Shown one piece after another: positions 22,901 to 32,022 of a DNA stretch of 64,000 bases. The position numbers and the translations under genes are program-made. Position 1 is the stretch's first letter, and each line of letters opens with the position of its first letter. Under the pieces are notes generated by a model. That model did no database searches. It saw only the letters and a list, made by a program, of their open reading frames with translations, and had not been told where the DNA came from. Where the stretch lies: NCBI GenBank assembly GCA_017303635.1, contig JAFLCG010000013.1:1-64000 (forward strand), read 5' to 3'. Origin of the DNA: Anaerolineae bacterium. Lineage in GTDB: Bacteria > Chloroflexota > Anaerolineae > Aggregatilineales > Phototrophicaceae.

Positions 22901-25516
22901 TCATTCCCCTCGTGGGCCGCCGACGATCTGGCTTTGCTTCTTGCGCTCCAGCATGACTTTGAAGGGGTCTTGACCAGGCTTGATGAGGACTTTGCGGCTG
23001 CGTGCGCCGGGTTCAGCTTCGCCGACGATGCCGAGTTCGGTCATCAGGTCAACCAGCCGGGCGGCACGGGGATAACCCAGTCCCAGTCGCCGTTGCAACA
23101 CTGAGGCCGAAGCCTCGCCTTCCTTGACCACAAATTCGATGGCCTGCTCCAGCATGTCGTCGGTTTCACCGAGGAGTTCGCGCCGGGTGAGACCGCGTTC
23201 CCAGGGGCCGCTCATCAGTTTTTCCAGCTTACCCGCCCGAACCTGCTGGTCTGACCATTCTTTCCACCAACGTGAAAGGGACCGTACTTCGTCGTCTGAA
23301 ACGAAACAGCCCTGGACACGGCGCGGCCCGGCGGCATCTGAAGCCAGATAGAGCATGTCGCCACGACCGAGCAGGTTTTCTGCACCGACTGAATCCAGGA
23401 TGACACGCGAGTCGACGCCAGATGCGACAGCGAAGGAAATGCGAGAAGGGAAGTTGGCTTTAATCAGACCTGTGATGACATCTACGCTGGGGCGCTGGGT
23501 GGCGATGACGAGATGCATTCCGGCAGCACGTGCTTTTTGGGCTAAGCGCGTTACCAGCTTTTCAGTTTCTTCCGGTCTGGAAAGCATCAGATCGCCAATT
23601 TCGTCGATCAGGATGACGATGTAGGGCATCATCTCATCTTTTTGGCGACGGGTTAAACGCGAATTGTAATCGGTTATATTGCGGGCGGCGTAATCTTCCA
23701 GCAGCTTGTAGCGCCGATCCATCTCTCGCGTGCACCAGCGCAAGACTTCAATGATGCGTTCCTGATCGGTTTCGACCGGGCCGATCAGGTGAGGAACCCC
23801 ATTGTAGCGGGTGAGTTCGACCATTTTGGGGTCGAGCATGACCAGCTTGACATCATCCGGTGAGTTGTTTAGGAGCAGGGCAGCAATCACTGCTGCGATA
23901 CATACCGATTTGCCGGAGCCGGTGGTGCCAGCAATCAGCAAATGAGGCATTTGAGCCAGGTCAATGGCTAGCGGTACCCCGGCTACATCGCGCCCCAGGG
24001 GAATAACCAGCGGCGACTTGGCTTTCCCCAACTGCTCCTGAAAGCTCCGGCTTTCGTAGACTGAGCGCAGGGCGACAACGCTGGGATTGCGATTAGGGAC
24101 TTCGATGCCGACGTAGCTGTGGCCGGGGACGGGTGTTTCCAACCGGAGACGTTTGGCGGATAGTGCCAGCGCCAGGTCGTTGGCAAAGGAAGCAATCTTG
24201 CTGATGCGCGTACGGTTGACCACTGTCAGTTCACCGCCATCACCCGATTCTTCCTTAAAGGGCTGAACTGCATACTGGGTGACGGTCGGCCCGACTTTAA
24301 CTTCAACGACATCGACATCAATCTCGAACTCAAGCAGGGTATTCTCGATCAGGACGACGTTATTGTTGATCTCTTGCTCATTGGGCAGGTTAAGTTCAAT
24401 GTCCTGCAACAGTTCCAGTGGTGGTAAATTGCTATCCCGCTTGCCGACCTTCTTGATTTCTTTCATATCTGCGATGGTGAAGTAGCGTTTCAAGCGCCCG
24501 TCTGGTCGCTCTACTATCACTGGCTGGCCTTTGACACGCTTGCCCTTGATTTCCCCAATCGCATTGAAATTGGCAGAGAGCGTGCCCAGCGAAAGCAGGG
24601 AGGGCTTCGCCAGACCCAGTTCTTCGGCCAGATCGCCGCGTTTGCCAGTAGGCGGTTCAACGACAGGCACCGGATTACGCAGTGAGGGGGGCAGGGCATC
24701 CAGATCAGGCTTGATCCGGAAGATGGCAGCGGTTTTGGCGGGAGGTGTGTTAGCTACTGTAACCCCCGGTACATCCAATCGTGAAGCAGTTTCGCCGGAC
24801 TTTGTGCCAGACTTCTTTGACAGGACGAACAATGGCGGTGCATCCGGCGGGGCATAGCGTTCAGCAAAGGCTTTTAGGCGTGTTCCAGTGATCTCCAGGC
24901 GACTTTTGACATCGCGTATGCGAATGCCAAAGAAGGCTCCCAGGCTGATGATGGCAATGGTTGTGTAAAAGACAATCGCGGTAAACGAACCCAGCAAGCC
25001 TGCGACGGCGAAGCTGAGGGTAAAGCCAACGATGCCCCCGCCCTGGCCTGCCCGTGCCAGCGCCCGCAACTCGTTCAAGCCGGGAGCCAGGTGCAGCAGG
25101 GCTAAAACAGCCAGAAAGGCAATCTCGAGAGCCAATAGTCGGTGTAAGGGGAAGCGGACATTGATACCCATTCGCGGCATGAGTAATGCAATACCCAGCC
25201 CCAGGATGCCTCCAGCGATCAGCACGCTCCCTTGACCGAAGAGTGAGCGCAACGCCCCGGCCCAAGCGGTGGCAATCGTGGCATCCGCCGAGACATTGAG
25301 CAGCGCAAGAAACGAGATAATGCCAAAGACGATCAGGACAATCGCTACGATTTCGCCACCCCATGGGGGGATGCTATCCAGTATCGAGTCCCAGAAATCC
25401 GCCTTAAGCGTATACTGTTCGTAACGTTTGGGCGGCGGCACTATACTGGGCACAGTCGATTTAGTAGCTGGCTTTTTGGAGGCTGGCTTGTTCGTGTCTG
25501 GTTTCTGTTGTGTCAC
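22901..25516 (-). CDS. ftsK: DNA translocase FtsK/SpoIIIE
   Basis: An 871-residue FtsK/SpoIIIE-type protein, which pumps DNA during chromosome segregation and cell division. Four hydrophobic segments lie at about 55-200 after a charged Pro/Lys-rich N-tail. A variable linker (about 215-385) leads to the ATPase, where Walker A GTTGSGKSV and Walker B YIVILIDEIGDLM are seen. RPSVDVITGLIKANFPSRIS and the DSVGAENLLGRGDML motif follow. The C-terminal winged helix gamma domain (AIEFVVKEGEASASVLQRRL, GYPRAARLVDLMTELGIVG) is the part that reads KOPS-like sequences in well-studied members. The start is GTG 25516; GAGG lies 10 bases ahead. The linker is shorter than in long FtsK proteins. It shares the 25.5 kb stretch with the S1-repeat gene on the same strand, 50 bases upstream. 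Confidence 0.96.
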   Translation of the reverse strand: MTQQKPDTNKPASKKPATKSTVPSIVPPPKRYEQYTLKADFWDSILDSIPPWGGEIVAIVLIVFGIISFLALLNVSADATIATAWAGALRSLFGQGSVLIAGGILGLGIALLMPRMGINVRFPLHRLLALEIAFLAVLALLHLAPGLNELRALARAGQGGGIVGFTLSFAVAGLLGSFTAIVFYTTIAIISLGAFFGIRIRDVKSRLEITGTRLKAFAERYAPPDAPPLFVLSKKSGTKSGETASRLDVPGVTVANTPPAKTAAIFRIKPDLDALPPSLRNPVPVVEPPTGKRGDLAEELGLAKPSLLSLGTLSANFNAIGEIKGKRVKGQPVIVERPDGRLKRYFTIADMKEIKKVGKRDSNLPPLELLQDIELNLPNEQEINNNVVLIENTLLEFEIDVDVVEVKVGPTVTQYAVQPFKEESGDGGELTVVNRTRISKIASFANDLALALSAKRLRLETPVPGHSYVGIEVPNRNPSVVALRSVYESRSFQEQLGKAKSPLVIPLGRDVAGVPLAIDLAQMPHLLIAGTTGSGKSVCIAAVIAALLLNNSPDDVKLVMLDPKMVELTRYNGVPHLIGPVETDQERIIEVLRWCTREMDRRYKLLEDYAARNITDYNSRLTRRQKDEMMPYIVILIDEIGDLMLSRPEETEKLVTRLAQKARAAGMHLVIATQRPSVDVITGLIKANFPSRISFAVASGVDSRVILDSVGAENLLGRGDMLYLASDAAGPRRVQGCFVSDDEVRSLSRWWKEWSDQQVRAGKLEKLMSGPWERGLTRRELLGETDDMLEQAIEFVVKEGEASASVLQRRLGLGYPRAARLVDLMTELGIVGEAEPGARSRKVLIKPGQDPFKVMLERKKQSQIVGGPRGE

Positions 25517-25566
25517 CCTTTTTGCGACCTCAAACCCGTTTGACTAGGCATGGGTTAAAGTCTATT

Positions 25567-26571
25567 TTACTGAATTGGCCGCAGGCTGAGGCCCAGGCGG
25601 CGCGCACGACTGTCAATTGTCAGAACACGAGCGCTGATCCGATCCCCTTCCTGCACAACGTTGCGGGGATGCAGGAAATGCCCCTCAGCTAATTCTGAAA
25701 CATGAATCAGGCCTTCCAGACCATCTTCAATACAGGCAAAGGCCCCAAAATCAACGACATTGGTGATGACACCTTCCACTGTTTGGCCAATGCTGTAGCG
25801 CTCACTGACAGTGGCCCAGGGGTCTGGATGCAGGCGTTTCACACTCAAGGCGATGCGGGCTGCATCCCGGTCAATGCTCAAGACATAGACCTGTACCTGT
25901 TCACCCCGCTGCAAAACATCGGCTGGATGCCCGACCCGTCCCCAACTGAGTTCGCTGATGTGGATCAATCCCTCTAACCCGCCGAGGTCGATAAAGGCCC
26001 CAAAGTCGCACAGGTTGGTCACGATCCCTTCGAGGACATCTGCCTGCTTAATTCGTCGTAAAATATCGGCGCGTTCACCCACCTCGACCTGAGCGGCTCG
26101 CTCGGAGAATATGAGGCGGTTATGCTCCGGGTTGATTTCGATAACGCGCAATTGAAGGGATCGGCCTACCCAATCCATCAAAGCGTTGCGGCGAATGTTG
26201 GGATTGTTGTTTGCGGGAAAATCACTCAATTGGCTGGCTGGCACAAAGCCGTGTAGATCATGCCATTCGACCAGCAGACCACCACGGTTGTAGCCAATGA
26301 CTTTTAACTCCAGGACGGCGTCCTCATCCATCAACTGCTTGATTTCTTCCCAACTGCCCGTGGCTGGACTAGCTCCACTGCCGTTGCCATTGGCTGCGAA
26401 GGTCGGAAATGATGGACTATGCCCATTGTGACGATGATTGGTATCGGCTTCGTGGTCGTGCCGGGGCATCGGATTTTCGGCGAATTCGCCTTCTCCGAGC
26501 AGTGCCGACCAGTAGCCCTCCTCAAGGGCAGGAGGCGGCGCTGGGTCGTGCCGCTGGACGTGATTCGACAT
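25567..26571 (-). CDS. Protein with three S1 RNA-binding repeats
   Basis: The protein has about 334 residues. After an N-terminal low-complexity region rich in His, Asn and Pro (about 1-75), three S1 OB-fold repeats follow: about 78-155 (LELKVIGYNRGGLLVEWHDL), about 172-240 (LEGIVTNLCDFGAFIDLGG) and about 257-327 (VEGVITNVVDFGAFACIEDG). The second and third carry the LEGLIHISELSWGR and LEGLIHVSELAEGH motifs. It is a shortened S1/RpsA-like protein, probably cytoplasmic and RNA-binding, with a role in translation or RNA turnover. ATG 26571 is preceded by AGGGGA at a good distance. A TGCTATAAT extended -10 box lies upstream at 26675-26683. Canonical S1 has four to six repeats, so this may be a paralogue or the only one. 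Confidence 0.88.
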   Translation of the reverse strand: MSNHVQRHDPAPPPALEEGYWSALLGEGEFAENPMPRHDHEADTNHRHNGHSPSFPTFAANGNGSGASPATGSWEEIKQLMDEDAVLELKVIGYNRGGLLVEWHDLHGFVPASQLSDFPANNNPNIRRNALMDWVGRSLQLRVIEINPEHNRLIFSERAAQVEVGERADILRRIKQADVLEGIVTNLCDFGAFIDLGGLEGLIHISELSWGRVGHPADVLQRGEQVQVYVLSIDRDAARIALSVKRLHPDPWATVSERYSIGQTVEGVITNVVDFGAFACIEDGLEGLIHVSELAEGHFLHPRNVVQEGDRISARVLTIDSRARRLGLSLRPIQ

Positions 26572-26674
26572 GTGCTTCCCCTGAGATTCCAATAGAAACG
26601 ATTAGTTAACCGGCGTCTGGAACACAATAAGACCGGTTCCGCCTGACGCAGTAAATTGGATTCCTTAGAATTAG

Positions 26675-26683
26675 ATTATAGCA
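26675..26683 (-). promoter_or_regulatory. Extended -10 promoter for the S1-repeat gene
   Basis: On the minus strand TGCTATAAT is an extended -10 box (TGn-TATAAT) about 104 bases from the S1 start codon. No good -35 box is seen at the expected place, which is usual for extended -10 promoters. Confidence 0.5.
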
Positions 26684-26721
26684 CGGGCATCGATTTCCGC
26701 GCAGGTGCACTCTGGTACAAG

Positions 26722-28668
26722 CTAAGGCTGAATCATCAACCGTGGACTGGATACATCCCGTTCCATTTCCAGCAAGGTATCGGCAATGACTTCGATGGCG
26801 ACACGCTGTTTACGATAGAGATCTGGTTCGCTCAGGGCCAACCTGATTGCTACATCCCTGACCTTGTGACGTTCGATGAAACGTTCAACCAGGATGTTAT
26901 AAATTGTCCATTCTGGTGCAGTCAATTTTCGATCACCGTTGGGCTTTTGGCGCTCTATTGCTTTATGCAGGACGGCTCGCAGTGCTTTGGATGGGTTTTC
27001 ATCATTATCCGGAAGTGCTTGCCTGACTAATTGTAACTCCAGCAGTTTGCTTCCACTCAATCCTGGACCGCCCCAGTAGTGACGCAGCGCGGCGCGGACT
27101 TGTTCGATAAATTGCTCGCGGTCAGATGAGTCCACTTCAGGCGGGGGCAGGCGGCGTGTGCGCCCCGGTTTGTACTCGACTTCGGCAGCTCTGGCACGCG
27201 TAATGCTAATCTGCGGCAACAGCCCTTCCAGCGAAGCATATAGCTCATCCTGAAGCTGCATGTCATCCAGGGTTTCGGCGGCGCGATGGCTGAGGTCAAT
27301 GAAGGCCTTCATTTCATCTTCATTCAGGTCAGGGCTAGCGGAACGTGCCTGAATGCCTATGATGCCAATGGGCAGTGGCTCACCGTGTTCACTCACCAGA
27401 CGTTGACTGGTTTGAGGGGAAATCCAATACGAATGCCATTCGCGCAGGATAGGTCGTTGGTCAGTGCTTGTTGTGGAGGCCTGTCGAAGATTCTCTGCTT
27501 CGGTTCGCAACCAGGTGGCATCGGGTTGGCTAGGGCCAATTGCCGCCACAAGTTCAGGGCCTTCTTCCTGAAAGGCGATGGCAAAAGCCGATTTCACCTG
27601 CAAATAGTCACACATGGCCCGAAGGATGACTTCAAGGAGTTGTTGCAGGTCATTACGGGTTAGCAGGCGCTCACTGAGATCCTGTAGTCGTGCGAGTTGG
27701 GAGTCGTCCTCGCCGGAGTAGATCAATCGCTTTTCCAATGAAGGTAGACCAAGTGCAATCCCCCACTGCCAGATCAGTACAACGGCAACTACCGCAAAGG
27801 GCATAAAAGTCTGTCCAGGCAGGCCGATAATTTCAGCCGCTGGTCGGGTGAAGATGATGACGATAAGCGCGAGGACGGCAGTGCTGGGACCGCGCAGCAT
27901 GAAGCGCAAGAGATCCGTTTTCACCAACCGATCAGGCTGGCGGGAACCGAAGAAGGACAGAGGATACGACAGGAACAACAGCATTAAGATAATAACCAAA
28001 TTGGATGCATTGACTAGCAGCAAGGTGCCGACGGAGTTCACACCACCAAAACCTAGAAGGACAGCAAATGGAAAGGTTCCTCCAGGTGCTGTTAACATCG
28101 CAATCTGGAGGTAGCCCATCCGGCGGCGGGTATCTCGTGTAAGACAGCGTTGACGGGCCCGGTTAACGTTAATGAAGGCACTGACGATGCCGACGATGAA
28201 GAAGGCCAGATAAACCGGCCAGGCGATGCCGGCCCGCACATTGCCGAACCGAGTCCCGTCTATGGTTGGGATGATGAGCGTATCTGTGAAGGCTGCCAGC
28301 AGGGTGAAACCAGCACTGATGAGGTACATAATACGGGTCACACGGCGGCGGCGACCTCGGGATGGCAGTCCGGTGGTTTCCAGCAATGCATCCGAGAGAT
28401 GGAACATGGCTGAGGGCAGGAAGGCGATGCCGATCCACTGAATCCGGAGTAGATTGGTGATGGTGCCGACGCTGGGTTCCAGCACAACGAGGACATCGCA
28501 GATATACACGCCGGTTACACAGGCCAGGACAGCAGCCGAGTTCCTGGCGACCCGATTGCGTAAGTTACGGGTCAAGTTATAGAGCAGCATTGAAAAAGCG
28601 ACGATGACGACGGCAGTCGTCAGCACTTCATTGATACTATCCAGAATGATACTGATGAGGGCCTGCAT
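26722..28668 (-). CDS. 7TM-GAF membrane regulator with a predicted C-terminal DNA-binding-like domain
   Basis: A 648-residue protein in three parts. About 1-315 holds seven or more hydrophobic helices in the pattern of the HisKA_7TM sensor region (for example VLTTAVVIVAFSMLLYNLT). About 340-500 fits a GAF-type sensor domain (LQDLSERLLTRNDLQQLLEV, LQVKSAFAIAFQEEG). The C-terminal 150 residues hold IYNILVERFIERHKVRDVAI, RLALSEPDLYRKQRVAIEVIA, which reads like a helix-turn-helix but is not a recognised family. No histidine-kinase H or N box was seen. Its start lies 15 bases after the GNAT stop, so it is the last gene of an operon led by rpoD. It may be a membrane-tethered transcription factor, but that remains an inference. 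Confidence 0.62.
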   Translation of the reverse strand: MQALISIILDSINEVLTTAVVIVAFSMLLYNLTRNLRNRVARNSAAVLACVTGVYICDVLVVLEPSVGTITNLLRIQWIGIAFLPSAMFHLSDALLETTGLPSRGRRRRVTRIMYLISAGFTLLAAFTDTLIIPTIDGTRFGNVRAGIAWPVYLAFFIVGIVSAFINVNRARQRCLTRDTRRRMGYLQIAMLTAPGGTFPFAVLLGFGGVNSVGTLLLVNASNLVIILMLLFLSYPLSFFGSRQPDRLVKTDLLRFMLRGPSTAVLALIVIIFTRPAAEIIGLPGQTFMPFAVVAVVLIWQWGIALGLPSLEKRLIYSGEDDSQLARLQDLSERLLTRNDLQQLLEVILRAMCDYLQVKSAFAIAFQEEGPELVAAIGPSQPDATWLRTEAENLRQASTTSTDQRPILREWHSYWISPQTSQRLVSEHGEPLPIGIIGIQARSASPDLNEDEMKAFIDLSHRAAETLDDMQLQDELYASLEGLLPQISITRARAAEVEYKPGRTRRLPPPEVDSSDREQFIEQVRAALRHYWGGPGLSGSKLLELQLVRQALPDNDENPSKALRAVLHKAIERQKPNGDRKLTAPEWTIYNILVERFIERHKVRDVAIRLALSEPDLYRKQRVAIEVIADTLLEMERDVSSPRLMIQP

Positions 28669-28683
28669 GGTGGGGTAGCTGCC

Positions 28684-29229
28684 TCAGATAGTCCGTGTGA
28701 GAAAGACCGCGATGTCCTTATCCTGGAAATGATGATCGCTAAAACCACAAAATGCGAATCCCTGGGCCTGGGCGAATTGGATCGATGGATAGTTTTGTGG
28801 TCGGGTTTCCAGGGTCAAGCGCATCAGGCTATGCTCGTGGGCCCAGGCTCGGGCGGCGCGGAGCAGGCCGCTTCCAACACCATTGCGCCGCAATGGACGC
28901 GAGATGACAATGTCGTGAATTTGTCCGATCGCATGGAAATAGTCAGGGCTGAGGGCAAGGTAACCCAGTACTTCGCCGGATTCGCGTTCACAAGCGACGA
29001 TAAAACCATGTTCAGTGGATGCCGCTAGTTTCAGGCGGTTCTCATTAGCTGGATAAACCGTTTCCAGTGTGCGCGGTAAGCGTTGCGGACGGAACTGAAT
29101 GAACCAACCGGCATCCTGTTCACGCAAGTCCATTTGCCAGACAGTATCCGTTTCGTAGGTATGGTCAAGTGCCAGGCACGCTGGAATATCGCGTTCCAAC
29201 CCGTCACGGAACAAAATGCTTACAGCCAT
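28684..29229 (-). CDS. GNAT family N-acetyltransferase
   Basis: A 181-residue GNAT protein. The acetyl-CoA loop is in DIVISRPLRRNGVGSGLLRA (R-x-x-G-x-G), followed by a helix AARAWAHEHSLMRLTLETRP and a C-terminal strand FAQAQGFAFCGFSDHHF. These enzymes move the acetyl group to an amine; the acceptor is unknown, and a ribosomal-protein, antibiotic or metabolite role is equally possible. ATG 29229 is used. The preceding gene in the operon ends 11 bases upstream and the next begins 15 bases downstream. Full length for the family. Confidence 0.88.
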   Translation of the reverse strand: MAVSILFRDGLERDIPACLALDHTYETDTVWQMDLREQDAGWFIQFRPQRLPRTLETVYPANENRLKLAASTEHGFIVACERESGEVLGYLALSPDYFHAIGQIHDIVISRPLRRNGVGSGLLRAARAWAHEHSLMRLTLETRPQNYPSIQFAQAQGFAFCGFSDHHFQDKDIAVFLTRTI

Positions 29230-29240
29230 AGATTTATGCT

Positions 29241-30026
29241 TTACGTCAGGTAAGCGTCGCCAAAGGTGCCGCTGATATAGACTTCAATCAGTTTGGCGGA
29301 AGAGTCTGCATCTCGTGAACGATACAGACCAGGCTCGATTAATTGATAACGATTCTCGTCTACCCGTACATTGAAGAGACGGGTTGAACGGACATAGATC
29401 TGGGTCGCGGAACCGGGCGCGGTGGTGAAGTGAATATCACCACAAGCCGAGCGAACGCTGATCGGTTCAAAGGCTTCCATGGGTGCGCTCAGGCGCACAT
29501 CACCGAAACCAGTTCCGATGCGCGCACCCTGGACAATCAGGCGGCTGAAGTCCAGGTTAACCTGACCGAGTGAAGTACTGATAAAGATTGACCAGGGAAG
29601 ATCCCGACTGAGACCCATTTCCCAGTCACTGAAGGAAAGCCAGGGAGTGGCCCCGCGGTTTAGTTTGAGGTGCGCGTGGGTATCTTGTACCTGGAGAGCA
29701 GGTCGCGTGTGAAGGGCAAACTGCCCGGCGATGAGACGGCCTTCCTGTTGCAGGTGCCGGATGGTGACATCGACTTCTCCGCTGTTGATCTCTAATGTGC
29801 CCGATTCAACACTGCCGCGGGTGATCCCGAAGGTACGCCCCTCGGTGATTGGGAGCACATCACCACGCAGCAAAATGGCCCCTCCTGCAATGACCAGCAG
29901 TAGGGGCCATAAGGTTGTGACATCGAAGGTGTTGAGCAGCAGAAAGTTGTTGAGCAGCAGGGCTATCCCAATCAGGGCGAGCACCAGCGGCCATAACCAG
30001 GGGCCGCGCGAACCTTTCGCGGGCAT
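29241..30026 (-). CDS. LiaF/DUF5668-type membrane protein with toast-rack domain
   Basis: A 261-residue protein with two N-terminal hydrophobic helices (WLWPLVLALIGIALLLNNFL and TLWPLLLVIAGGAILLRG), as in the DUF5668/LiaF-like membrane family. The remaining about 200 residues form a beta-rich toast-rack-like domain with regular strand repeats (SGTLEINSGEVDVTIRHLQ, LGQVNLDFSRLIVQGARIG, ACGDIHFTTAPGSATQIYV). LiaF relatives act as inhibitors in envelope-stress signalling (LiaFSR), but here no kinase lies next to it. It begins 6 bases after the rpoD stop, so it is translated with the primary sigma factor. The function is unknown; envelope sensing is only a guess. Confidence 0.72.
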   Translation of the reverse strand: MPAKGSRGPWLWPLVLALIGIALLLNNFLLLNTFDVTTLWPLLLVIAGGAILLRGDVLPITEGRTFGITRGSVESGTLEINSGEVDVTIRHLQQEGRLIAGQFALHTRPALQVQDTHAHLKLNRGATPWLSFSDWEMGLSRDLPWSIFISTSLGQVNLDFSRLIVQGARIGTGFGDVRLSAPMEAFEPISVRSACGDIHFTTAPGSATQIYVRSTRLFNVRVDENRYQLIEPGLYRSRDADSSAKLIEVYISGTFGDAYLT

Positions 30027-30032
30027 TCCTGC

Positions 30033-31268
30033 TTACTCCTCGTAGAGATAGTCGCGCAGAATCACATGCGCTGAGGACTGACGCAGCCGATTGAGCGCCT
30101 GCGCCTCCAACTGGCGAACCCGCTCACGCGTTACACCGATGGCCTGACCGACTTCTTCCAGCGTGTAGACGCGGCCATCTTCCAAACCATAGCGCAGCTT
30201 CAAAATCTGAGCTTCACGCGGTGGCAGCCGACCCAGCGCCTTGCTCAGCTGTTCATGGAGCAGCAGCGTTGCCACTTCTTCGGACGGGGCAGGGCTGGTT
30301 GAATCTTCCACGAAGTCGCCAAAGGTCGAGTCGCCTTCGTCATCAATCGGCGTTTCCAGGCTGACCGGGTGACGCGAGATTTCCAGCAGGTTCTCGATCT
30401 TATCCGGTGTGGTTTCCATGCCCACAGCCAGTTCCTCAATCGACGGCTCCCGCCCCAACTCCTGAATCAAGTGGAGTTGGACGCGGCGCATCCGATTGAG
30501 TTGGTCGCCCATGTGGACTGGTACGCGGATGGTACGTCCCTGATCGGCTACAGCGCGGCTGACGGCCTGACGAATCCACCAGGTGGCATAGGTGCTGAAC
30601 TTATGCCCACGCTGATACTCGAACTTATTGGTCGCACGGATGAGGCCAATGTTCCCTTCCTGAATGAGATCCAGGAATGGAACGCCACGCCCGATGTATT
30701 TCTTGGCTACGCTGATGACCAGACGTGCATTCGCGCGTACCAGATGTTCCTGGGCAGCTTCACCATCTGCTACGATTTCACGCAGCGCCATGGCGTCATC
30801 CATCGAAAGATCGTCGCCGTATTCATCTACCTGCTGCTGCGCCACGATAGCCGCTTCCATACGCTTGGCCAGGGAAACTTCTTCCTCGGCGGTCAGCAGG
30901 GGAACACGACCAGCTTCCTTTAGGTAGAGGCCAACGACATCATCGGTATCAAGAGCCTGTTGATACCCTGCGTCATCGACTAGGTCATTGTCAAATTCGA
31001 GGCCGAAGAATTCTTCGTCATCTTCACCCAATGCCAGATCTGGCGGCAAGCCTTCGAGATTGCCCCCTTCCATCGGCATGTGATCGACGACATCAACTCC
31101 TTGATCGGAGAGGCTCTCCATCAAGTCGTCGAGCAGCGCAATATCCCGCTCGGCATCCGGCATGAGTGCCAGGATATCGTCGTAAGTTACTGCGCCCTTT
31201 TCCTGGGCCTTTTTCACGAGTTGAGTACGCAGGTACTCTTTCTTATCTGGTGCCATTACCGTCAACAT
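30033..31268 (-). CDS. rpoD: RNA polymerase primary sigma factor (RpoD/SigA)
   Basis: A 411-residue primary sigma factor. Region 1.1 (TYDDILALMPDAERDIALLD) is present, followed by 1.2 (DDVVGLYLKEAGRVPLLTAE), region 2 (RGVPFLDLIQEGNIGLIRAT, KFSTYATWWIRQAVSRAVAD), region 3 (NRMRRVQLHLIQELGREPSI) and region 4 (LPPREAQILKLRYGLEDG, GVTRERVRQLEAQALNRLR). Together these direct transcription from TTGACA/TATAAT promoters such as the one before rpmF. The length is at the lower end for the group, with a short linker between 1.1 and 1.2. ATG 31268 is preceded by AAGGCGTGG; an internal ATG at 31256 is possible. A minus-strand promoter lies at 31321-31348. Three genes follow with gaps of 6, 11 and 15 bases. 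Confidence 0.95.
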   Translation of the reverse strand: MLTVMAPDKKEYLRTQLVKKAQEKGAVTYDDILALMPDAERDIALLDDLMESLSDQGVDVVDHMPMEGGNLEGLPPDLALGEDDEEFFGLEFDNDLVDDAGYQQALDTDDVVGLYLKEAGRVPLLTAEEEVSLAKRMEAAIVAQQQVDEYGDDLSMDDAMALREIVADGEAAQEHLVRANARLVISVAKKYIGRGVPFLDLIQEGNIGLIRATNKFEYQRGHKFSTYATWWIRQAVSRAVADQGRTIRVPVHMGDQLNRMRRVQLHLIQELGREPSIEELAVGMETTPDKIENLLEISRHPVSLETPIDDEGDSTFGDFVEDSTSPAPSEEVATLLLHEQLSKALGRLPPREAQILKLRYGLEDGRVYTLEEVGQAIGVTRERVRQLEAQALNRLRQSSAHVILRDYLYEE

Positions 31269-31320
31269 ACGCTATTTAACCACGCCTTGCCCGTTTAGAC
31301 AGGGCTTCTAATGGGCTTTG

Positions 31321-31348
31321 ATTATACCCTGTTAGGTGCGGATGCAAA
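31321..31348 (-). promoter_or_regulatory. Probable promoter of rpoD
   Basis: On the minus strand a perfect TATAAT box (plus positions 31321-31326) has TTTGCA 16 bases upstream (31343-31348). It lies 53 bases before the rpoD start. The -35 part overlaps the T-run of the terminator that ends the upstream operon. Confidence 0.6.
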
Positions 31349-31371
31349 AAAAGACCCGGCAGAGCCGAGCT
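31346..31371 (-). terminator. Rho-independent terminator of the Gld-type ABC operon
   Basis: On the minus strand a 7-bp GC-rich stem with wobble pairs (GCTCGGC / GCCGGGT, plus positions 31354-31370) is followed by TTTTTTT (31346-31352). It lies about 80 bases beyond the DUF4340 gene and shields rpoD from read-through. Confidence 0.7.
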
Positions 31372-31452
31372 TAGAGGTCAACACGCTGCGCTTCGATTTT
31401 TACATCGCTGCGCGCGCCCGGATTTACACCATAACGAAATTTAACATGAATG

Positions 31453-32022
31453 TCAAGTTAATGGTGGATTGGTAAGCTGTTGGCGCAAGTACTCTATGGC
31501 TCCACGACTTAGCAAGAACACGCGGGGAAGATTATCGATGAGCGCGTAATAGGTGACTTCGTTAGCAGTCAAACCACCGATGGCGATCACATGGCCGGAA
31601 CCATCCATACGCAGCACTTCAATAGAGAGATTGCCTTCGGGAGCAAAGCCAAACTGAGTGAGATTATCCCCAACATTGATTGGCTCGGAACGCTCTATAG
31701 GGGCGATGACGACCGTCCGAGCAATGTTTAAGGCCATGTTCTGATCCAATTGCCCTTCGTTTTCTGGCGCAATCCATTGACCCGCGGAGTCACGACTCAT
31801 GATAAAACTGCTGCCATCTACCGGATTACGTAACCGGATTGCCTGGATGGTATCAACCGTGAGGTTAATTTCCCGCCCGATGAATACTTCGGGCAGTACG
31901 ATGTCCGGTTCGCCTTGCGTCGTATTCGTAGGTGTGGTGGTGGATGGCATGGTTTGCCATACCGTCAGCAGCACCAGACCGATAAAGACCAGACCCAGAA
32001 TGATGGTGAAGCGACGATTCAT
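31453..32022 (-). CDS. DUF4340-type protein of the ABC export operon
   Basis: A 189-residue protein with one N-terminal hydrophobic segment (IILGLVFIGLVLLTVWQTMP) and an extracytoplasmic part with repeated alpha/beta units of the DUF4340 family (VDTIQAIRLRNPVDGSSFIM, SRDSAGQWIAPENEGQLDQN, APEGNLSIEVLRMDGSGHVI). The strongest match is to the second half of the family, so it may be a short version. It overlaps the GldG-like gene by 4 bases, and the terminator follows downstream. In such operons this protein accompanies the GldG and ABC-2 components; its biochemical role is not known. Confidence 0.78.
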   Translation of the reverse strand: MNRRFTIILGLVFIGLVLLTVWQTMPSTTTPTNTTQGEPDIVLPEVFIGREINLTVDTIQAIRLRNPVDGSSFIMSRDSAGQWIAPENEGQLDQNMALNIARTVVIAPIERSEPINVGDNLTQFGFAPEGNLSIEVLRMDGSGHVIAIGGLTANEVTYYALIDNLPRVFLLSRGAIEYLRQQLTNPPLT

